This document shows, in pieces, positions 21,601-30,600 of a stretch of 37,187 nucleotides of DNA. Source of the DNA: Mnemiopsis leidyi (taxonomy: Eukaryota; Ctenophora; Tentaculata; Lobata; Bolinopsidae); contig JH156015.1 in assembly GCA_000226015.1 (NCBI GenBank), positions 38,275-75,461 on the forward strand. The letters are read 5' to 3'. The number at the start of each line of letters is the position of its first letter. The first letter of the stretch is position 1. Under the pieces are notes generated by a model. The model had not been told where the DNA came from. It ran no database searches and saw only the letters and a program-made list of their open reading frames with translations. The position numbers and the translations under genes were made by a program.

Positions 21601-24600
21601 AGGAAGACATAGACTTTCTTAGGAAAAGCACTTGAGTTGTGTGTCGTTTTAAAATGAGACTAAGGACATCTAAATATAAGGAGAGAAATTATTGTAGATC
21701 AGCGTTAGAACAACAAACAACCGCTAGATAATGAGCAACAACTAGGTGTGGAGGGTGAATTAACGGTTACCATAGCAACACTCCAGATAAATATAACCAG
21801 CTCTCGTGACACTCGGTAAGTCTGTATTAACGGTCAGATAGCCACCCTCAGGCACGTGGTCTTTACGCTGTTACCCGTGACAACAGTTTACTACGTTTTT
21901 CCGGACCTATAATTACCCACGTGGTCCGCCTTAGCGTTGTGATAATTTATGTATCGGTAGTTGCGCAGCTTTTTAAACACTTCAGCTCTCTCAATTCGAT
22001 CCAGGACGATTTTGCACGTGCAGATTAGGTAACGCTATGCTATTTCAATTAACAGAACGGTCCACATCTACTCCTCTTCAACGTAGAATTTTCCAGATAA
22101 TTCGCACGTGGAAAAATCAAAGCTCTGTGGAGATATTGTAACCCACGTGCCGAGGGCTGGGCTGCCCGGAGCGATAATCATCTCTACTTAATTGTTGATC
22201 TTATAACGGGGTTTGGGATCTGGATCAATAATAGGTTTTTTTGCCGGTGTTAAAATCGACATAGGATTTTAGCGATTATTTATAAGTACTGCATGGAACA
22301 ATTAGGTCTATTGCACAATAGTACAAATATATGCTATTAGAGATCCTACGCCAGTATTACTTCAGTGTAATGAAAACTTAGATTAGATTGCTGAATTAAG
22401 TCAATATTTTTAAGCTCTTAAATGATGGTAACAATGAACGGCTCCAAAAATTAATTGAAACCTGGAAGAGGATTTAAATATGGTGTTAAAAAGTGGACCA
22501 ACTTCGCAAAGTGTAAAGTAACCAGTTTCTCTATCTTTATATGATTATATAATGCTCTTGTAAATAGGTATTCATGACGTTAAATTGTAGTTGTGAATAG
22601 TTGACTTGGCCTACTTACCTACTGTAAATTAACTTGATTAAGTCTGCTCGGCTTACTATCGAGTTAATAAATAATCACCTCAGTCAAAATTTGATTGGCA
22701 AGAATTCCGTTAACAAATTAAACCCTCAGGAAATTTGCTTAATTTTACCCGTTTGTAGTCAATTGTTGCCGTCAATGGTTGATTTACAGTTTACACTAAT
22801 GATTTTTTAAAGAAAGGAAACCAATAATGTGACGTACGACTAAGCTATTATTACATTTATATTATAGCATTCTTTTTAACTGATCCTTCATGCTATGGAT
22901 GGAAATAAGTTTATTTCATAGTGCGAGTAAATCATTTGATTTCAAGCAGTATTTCATAACTAAACTCAAAGCAGCTAAGCGACAGGTGATTGAGCAATTA
23001 GTGTCTAATTGCTATGCAACGTGTATCAAAGCAACAAGAAATTAAGCAATAAGTTACTAATTACTAAGCAACTAGTAACAAAGCAACAAGTAACAAAGCA
23101 ACAAGAAACAAAGCAACAAGTAACAAAGCTACAAGTTACTAAGCAAAATGTAACTAAGCTACAAGCAACTAAGCAACAAGTAACTAAGCAACAAGTAACT
23201 AAGCAACAAGTAACTAAGCAACAAGAAACTAAGCTATCCTGAAGCCTGGTAGTTTTAATCTTGTTGGTAGCACAGTGGCCTGAATACACAGATAATTATA
23301 TCATGGTATTAAACCAACTCCATACAAGTTTTAGACCGGTGTGGGCGGGGAGCACCCCCTGACAACCTGTATGATATTATAATTACCCCACATAATATAT
23401 TGGGGACTTGATTGCCGCACCATTAGTTTGACAGGATAACCTCCCGTACACCTGCTTATCTGTGAGACATTAGAGCAAGTATTGAGCTGCTAATATATCT
23501 TAACTGATAATATCTTAACTGATTTTATCTACCGAGAACAGATTATCTTTATTTCAGTCAGGTCTAACCTCAGTGCTCTTATTGGGTTGTGGTGTGTAGA
23601 TCTTTCTGGAAAGTTCTAGCGATTTGACAAAGTTACCATTTAGATGGAAGGATACACAGTCGCTAAGTTAAACGGAGGTGACAGTGTATCTGGCAGCTAC
23701 CAGATATAACAAAGATAAGTTTGGAAAAAAGAATTCTCCAATAGATCAAATGGGTCGAAATACATTTTTCTTGATACCTATTAGAAAGTAAGGAGGGCAA
23801 TGTCACTTACAATCTCAGACAAAGCTAACTTCGCCAGATCGTAAAATGATTTAAATCTCCCGGCTGCCCTCGTTAACTCATATTGTGCGTTACAATTCTA
23901 CAGAAAAAAGGTTAAGGCCGAAAATTAGAAATGGTGTAAAGTAGAGGGATTTTTTGTTAGTTTAATCAGAAATAGGACTGCAAGTGTGGTTACGTACATT
24001 TTGTAACAACCATTGCGTATTCCTTGTTACGAGATGTACGTAACCGCACTTGCAGTCCTATTTCTAATTAAACGAAAGCAAGAATTGCGCCCGCTTAGTT
24101 AGGTCTCAGGCGGACGCTTTATATTTCCTTCCTCATACTGAGAAATATTTACATAAAACAAAGCATTTGCATAACTATAAAGAACATACACCAGTGATTC
24201 AAAAGGAATACTTCTAANATTTTTCGTCCTGCTTCCGGGTGAGGTCGGTTATATTATCAAAATAATCATCAAAATAGTTATTTGGAACGCATATACCGTA
24301 ATGATCAAAGATCTTCAACTTTTTTTTAAAAAATCAACGATTTGCACGCAGAGGTGTTTCTCTATGGAAACACGTGCAACATAGCGCGCGTTTTCAGACG
24401 GCATTATTTGAAGCAATTATGCACCTCTAAAAAGCAATTATGCACCTCTAAAAAAGCGGATCGCTTTTGTGAACGTCGACCTTTCAATCGCAATTATCAA
24501 ACATTATTTTATCCAATGAACTTGGTACCATTCTAAATCGATTAGCTAGACATGAATCTACCCTTTGATGCAAAAATCTGCGCAAAATTAACTGCAAGGG

Positions 24601-27600
24601 CTGTGATTCGGCAAACCCGGGTAACCCTACCCCCCTCTCACAATTACCACTTTAAACTACTCCATTACTTTTTCGCCTCAGGCGAAAAAGCATGAGGATG
24701 GAAAAAATTAGAGACCATATTATAACTATGCTTTAAGGGGATCAAGGCTGAAAATGCAACACTTTCATTACTCTACCCTATTACTATCATCTGGTATACT
24801 TTAAATATCGAAAACAATCCAATATAAAGATATATCGTTATCAATTAGGTAATTATGAAAGGTGCCTATAGAGTGTATAATGCAAACCTCAGTGTTAGGT
24901 ATATATTTGCAGATAACTGATATCAAGTTATTGTTCCAAAAGAGCAAAGGTAAAATGTACTTGGATTGCAAGGTTTAATAACCAAGATTGTGCAATGGGG
25001 AAATCTACTTTGGTCCTTTATTGCTTCAATGCCTCCAACGATTGCTAAAATTAGCGTTTTAATTTGACATTCAGTCCTTTTTGCGATTAAAATCTGGCAA
25101 TAGCTATAGGCTATCCTAAAAGTCATGGTGCAAACTTTCGGGTCTATTTCCCGGCCTCTGATTATGAAATTCACAAAATTTCTTTATGGCTCCCTCAGAA
25201 AAGTAGCTTATTCGAGCAATACTTTCAAATTTCTATCTGGCAAAATTTACGTACGTTTGTTTCGATTGAACGTTTTCTTCCTATCAACAAGTCTTTACCA
25301 TCAAGACTATTCACGATTTCCAGTCATGTTACAAGCGGCTCACGTTCTCGATAAAATTGTAGATACCTACTATAAAAGACTGAGCATTAAATTATTCTGT
25401 TGTGTCAGAAGCATAATAAGGTGCCTGGTGCTATGATTTAATTCACTTACAGTTTACTCCTCGTTGAGATTTGTAAAAGAAAGTTGTCCGAAAGACTGCA
25501 GGTACTTTATATTCATTGATAGAGTCATATTTGCTGCCAACAAAAAGAAAGCACAGGTTTGCAAGTAATGATCGTTAAAGTATCTCCAACAAGAGTAACA
25601 AGTAGTCTGACATGACATAATCTCGCGACATAATACAAAATATTAAAATATAAAGGTGCATGGTGCATGAGGCTAGATGCAGCATATTGTTATGTTAATT
25701 TGGTAGCTCTGTGGTGAATATTGATGCAGACTTGTCTAAAATACAACTTTATATCACGAATTTTCTGCTGAATATTGCAAAACCTTCGATATCTTCAACA
25801 GTTGTCTCGGTGTAAAACTTTCGAGTCTTTTTTTCTTAGGAAGATGATAAGTAGTTGAATGATTGGTCCATTCTTTATAAGCCGCATGGTAACTGATAAA
25901 ATTTGAATAGTTCTTCTCGGCTCAAGTAGTTGCACAAATATAAACAGTTGGTTAATGAATGGAGAAGAAAAAATTCTAGTTTAATCAGAAGATGATATGG
26001 TGAAAATAAGATGTAGTTTGGAAGATGAAAGGTCAATATTAAGTGATAGCCGATATTCTTAAAGAATTCTCCATCCTGGCCTATAATAGATTAGATTTAA
26101 CGTGGCTTTAATGTCAATATCGCAACAGCTATGAAAGATCTCACACAAAAACGAAAAAATTCAAGATCAGAAGAAAACGAAAGTCTTAATGTTGCAGCAG
26201 ACAATCTTGGTGAAAATTTGAAACCTTCGCCGCGAAACTAACGGAAGTTAAGTTGATGTGCACAAACAACCTAAATAGAAAAGAAAAAACGGTAACGATC
26301 AAAAATGCCATAATTTACAACAGTTCTAGCATAAACAAGTGCATTTAATAAGGGCACATTCTACTCTATTAACGAGATGTTCATCTTCCGCCATGGTGCC
26401 TATGCTGTATAACAAGTGATTATTTGCGTGTACATATTTCTGGTTGCCACTCACTGTGCGTGTTTTAAGTTTTTACTTTTTTATTTCCTGAGCTTTTAAG
26501 CTCGAGAAAATTGAAAAATTAGCCTGCCAAAATTTCGCTGTGCAAACTTACAAATGTTAACCCCTCTAACTGATAAAATGTATATGATCTACTCGGTAAA
26601 AATTATCCCCCTCGACAAAGTCCACCCGATATTATCGCAAATGGTAAAGATGATCGTTGATGCGGTTTTAAGAAAGTGGTCAAGTAAAACTCGCGATATA
26701 ACCATGCTAATCATGCGGCTCAGGGAGGCGTTAAACAGCAGTCTCCTTAACCGGCCAAGGTAATTGTAATTTAACTACCCTTATTTACCACCTAGTATAA
26801 GTCCTTATTTACCACCTAGTATAAGTCCTTATTTACGCTTTTTACCGTCCTGTACTGTACGTCCTATAGGTGAAGTAAGTAACTGGGTAATAAGTGTGGA
26901 TACTTAGTAGGTTGTTCAGGAAAATGCAGCAGTTTATTATGTACTAAGTTACAAGTAGTGGCTTGTAGAGTTACTTGTAAAGTAACTTGCAAAGTAACTT
27001 GCAAAGTAACTTGTAAAGTAACTTGTAAAGTAACTTGTAAAGTAACTTGTAAAGTAACTTGTAAAGTAACTTGTAAAGTAACTTGTAAAGTAACTTGTAA
27101 AGTAACTTGTAAAGTAACTTGTAAAGTAACTTGTAGAGTAACTTGTAGAGTTACTTGTAAAGTAACTTGTAAAGTAACTTGTAAAGTAACTTGTAAAGTA
27201 ACTTGTAAAGTAACTTGTAAAGTAACTTGTACAGTAACTTGTAAAGTAACTTGTAAAAAGTAACTTGTAAAGTAACTTGTACAGTAACTTGTAAAGTAAC
27301 TTGTAAAGTAACTTGTAAAGTAACTTGTAAAGTAACTTGTAGTATAACTTGTGAGGTTAAGATTGTTCATTGTAGGCTCGTAACGCAATTCCGCAGGTAG
27401 TTATGAGGAATACACCTCTAGAATTGCGGCTACCCTCGTAAACGTTATGTTTATTAGATATCCAGTCCAGTTTAGGTGTTTTTAAGAATCATGTGACCCA
27501 ATTTGTAGACCAGGAGATGTGCGACATTTCCTCAGAAATACCGATCTTCATAGTTGAATTCCGGGAAGTTGAAAATGAGGTCCAGGTATCTGACTTCCCT

Positions 27601-30600
27601 TATTTAAAGTATCATGATATCTCGTGTTCTACAAATCGATAATTTTATCAAACTGTATCTGCTAGACCTGACACGTTAAGTGTTTAACAGTCAGAAGGAT
27701 ATTCAAAGTTAAATCGTGCAGAGAGCCTAGCAGCCTAACTGCTGCTCTAAGTAAGCAGTTATAGGAAGCAGGGATAAAACTAGGATCTCTCTGGAAAAGA
27801 AATACCTGAACTCTATAATTCTGGTATTTTCGCCTGATGCTTTGCAGGACAAATAGCTGAGCTAAATGATTTATTTGAAACCTTCCTATCGTGTATTACC
27901 TATGTAAACAAAGGCAAGGTGTAAAATGTAGTTAGCCTCGAGGTTGAAACATTTTACTATGTGGCCAAGATAACTACTATACTCATTAGCAATTTGTGAA
28001 ATGAGAAAGCATTGAAATAACACGCTGAAGAAAGGAACAAAACAATGACACATCTAGTCTTGAAACTAAAATTTGGGGGATATCTAACTGTAGATTTAGT
28101 TTTTTAGTCTGTAACATGTAACAACTGATAGGACTCTTAGATGTCCTTAACTTTTCACCTATCATTTGAATATATTTTGTAGTGACAGGATGGATTACTG
28201 AGGGGCATTGTGTTAAAGTGATTTAAGTGGGTCCCCATCCCCACCGACCATTCATGTTCCTGGATACTTTTAGTTTCCTTTCATAACAACCACGATGTTT
28301 TTATTGACTAAGCACATGGAGTAGAGCAATGGCAACTCGAAGTTTGTTTAATTGCAAGTAAAATCCAATATCTGCAATAACATATAATAAATATTGGTCT
28401 CCTGTTTATTAGCCGCACGATGTATTTTGTTGAAACTTCAGAATCTTCAGCACAAAAATTCATAGGACGGGAAAAATTATAGTGAGCTTTGGAAAGCCGC
28501 TGTCCTGATTATTAAGTAGATATCACTATCGTCATTAAATTGTTTAACTACGAAGTAAATCTCTCCAAATAACTGTTAACTGCTTACTGCTATGGGAATG
28601 GTTACTATTAAGTTATTCGCTTTGTTTTAAATTTGATTAATTAAAGATTTTTTGAGACATCGTGTAATTTAAGCAATGACTGCTCGTCCTATTATGTCGA
28701 AGCCCCGCCCTTGATGTTAGTTGACCTTAGCGAAACTTTCAGCTCTATTTTTCCTAACTAACAAGCAACCAAGAGATTCAAAGTTTGACTTTTTATCTCA
28801 TCACAAAAGACAGAGCTCAGTAAAGATTATTGTAAATTTGGAGGGAAACGTTATCAAATCAAAAAGAGAAATGTCTGAAAACTAGATGAAACGACCCTAT
28901 CCGACAGCTTTGCAAAGCAAGAACCCATCATCAAATCTAGACCTGTCATTATCATAAATGTATATTTCAACATCTTGATTCAAGGCAAGGTAGTTGAGGA
29001 TCCCCGGACCGTGAATAGGCCCAGCTCCTCCCAACCTCCCTCCAACTGGAATAATTTAGGTGTCACGCATCCCACCAAGCGTCTCCTTTCTCATTGTAAG
29101 ATTGCAGCTAAATGATATAATCATGGAATTGGAGCTTCTACCTTTCTCTTTTTCGTTACGCTCTATGAATTGCATCTACTAGCGTTATTATTTCTTTATT
29201 CACCATTTTCATAGGCTTGGTTAACAAGAGCACAGTTATTGGTAAAATGTGTAATTTGCTTCAAGTTTCATCGAGATTCATCAATAGATCATGATAAACG
29301 TTTATAGGATTCTTTTCTTACTAATACTCGTAATCCGATAATCCGATATCTCAAACTTGCAATTGGTACAATATTAAAAGAAATTATTGCATTGCTACCT
29401 CCAAGATCAAAATTTTACCTGTCTAGCCGTCTGTCATTTTTAATATTTATATTCCCTTGACATATTACCCGCCATTTTATTCCTTCAATCACATAACTTG
29501 GCCGTCATCATCATTAATATAGATTACAGCGCCTTAAAAGTTGAAATTAAAATACTTCAAATTAGCGGGGATTGATTTGCCCAAAATACTAATTATACTA
29601 ACAATTCTAAGAAAGTAAGAAACAGTAGGATATAGAATATAGAATATAGAACAGTAAATGATACTAGCTATTTCAGGGAACTAGGGATCCACCTCAACAG
29701 AAGTTTTGTCTCGATTCCCGAGTCCTCTCCGGTTACCATGACAACAAGTAACAACTCCATAGAGACGATTGCACGTGCTGCGCGGAACAACCTGCCAGAT
29801 GAAGCGACAGTGGATATAACACGGCATATCGTGAAGTATGCTGAAAGTTTGTCTGAAGGAGATCTCTGTGTGTGTCTTATTTCAGGTGTGCTTCTTTTAC
29901 TGATATATCATACTCATATATTCTCAAGAAGGAGGCGGAGAATATATTTTGTATATCTTACACTTGTTCACAGGTTTTAACAGTTGTACTGAAGGGGCAA
30001 CTTGAACATTATAGATATTTTAACTGGGACTCTCCTCATTTATCCCTCAATCACAGCCCCAACTTCCTGCATAGAGGGTTGTGGTAGATTATAGATATCA
30101 CTTCATAGACAGCGATTAACAAGGGGTCCTATCTTAGCCTATCAAAGACCACAATTCACATCACGTGACTTATTTTAGCCAATCAGAGACCGCGATTAAC
30201 GTTACGAACCGTGAACTATAGGTGGTGGATCAGCACTACTTTGTGACCCAGTGGTTCCTCTTTCTGACTTGCTGGACACTATAAACCTCCTTACTTCTCA
30301 TTCCGCTTCTATTCAGCAGGTATAGTCTTATAGTACTTGTATAGTTCAGCAGGTATAGTCTTATAGTACTTTTATAGTTCAGCAGGTATAGTCTTATAGT
30401 ACTTTTATAGTCCAGCAGGTATAGTTTTAACTAACAAATATGACATTTCAGTTGAACACAGTACGGACATATCTCTGTAAAGTTAAGGGGGGAGGGCTAG
30501 CTAGATACATATCTCCTGCTAGGATATTATCTCTGATTATATCTGATGTTATTGGTGATCCTCTCAACTTTATAGCTAGCGGTCCTACTTTCCCTGTTAA

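Larger units (their letters stand above)
18943..29676 (+). other. Giant intron 2 of glycerate kinase
   Basis: The donor follows ATAAGAAG at 18943 and the acceptor TATTTCAG ends at 29676. At about 10.7 kb it is far longer than the gene's other introns (about 120-530 bp). It contains an antisense MFS transporter gene, E-boxes, a 114-bp hairpin and two large minisatellites. No glycerate kinase exon is missing inside it. Confidence 0.85.

Noticed and set aside
23009-23289. Pentapeptide-repeat frames on both strands
   Set aside because: An artefact of a 15-bp minisatellite.
26864-27388. Long open frame encoding a tetrapeptide repeat protein on the minus strand
   Set aside because: It is produced by a 12-bp minisatellite whose unit is a multiple of three; the other strand is equally open, and no unique coding sequence or splice signals support a gene.
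29738-29980. Start of a separate glycerate kinase gene at ATG 29738
   Set aside because: The conserved reading continues upstream of this ATG to an acceptor at 29676, and its phase and spacing match exons at 18.6-18.9 kb.
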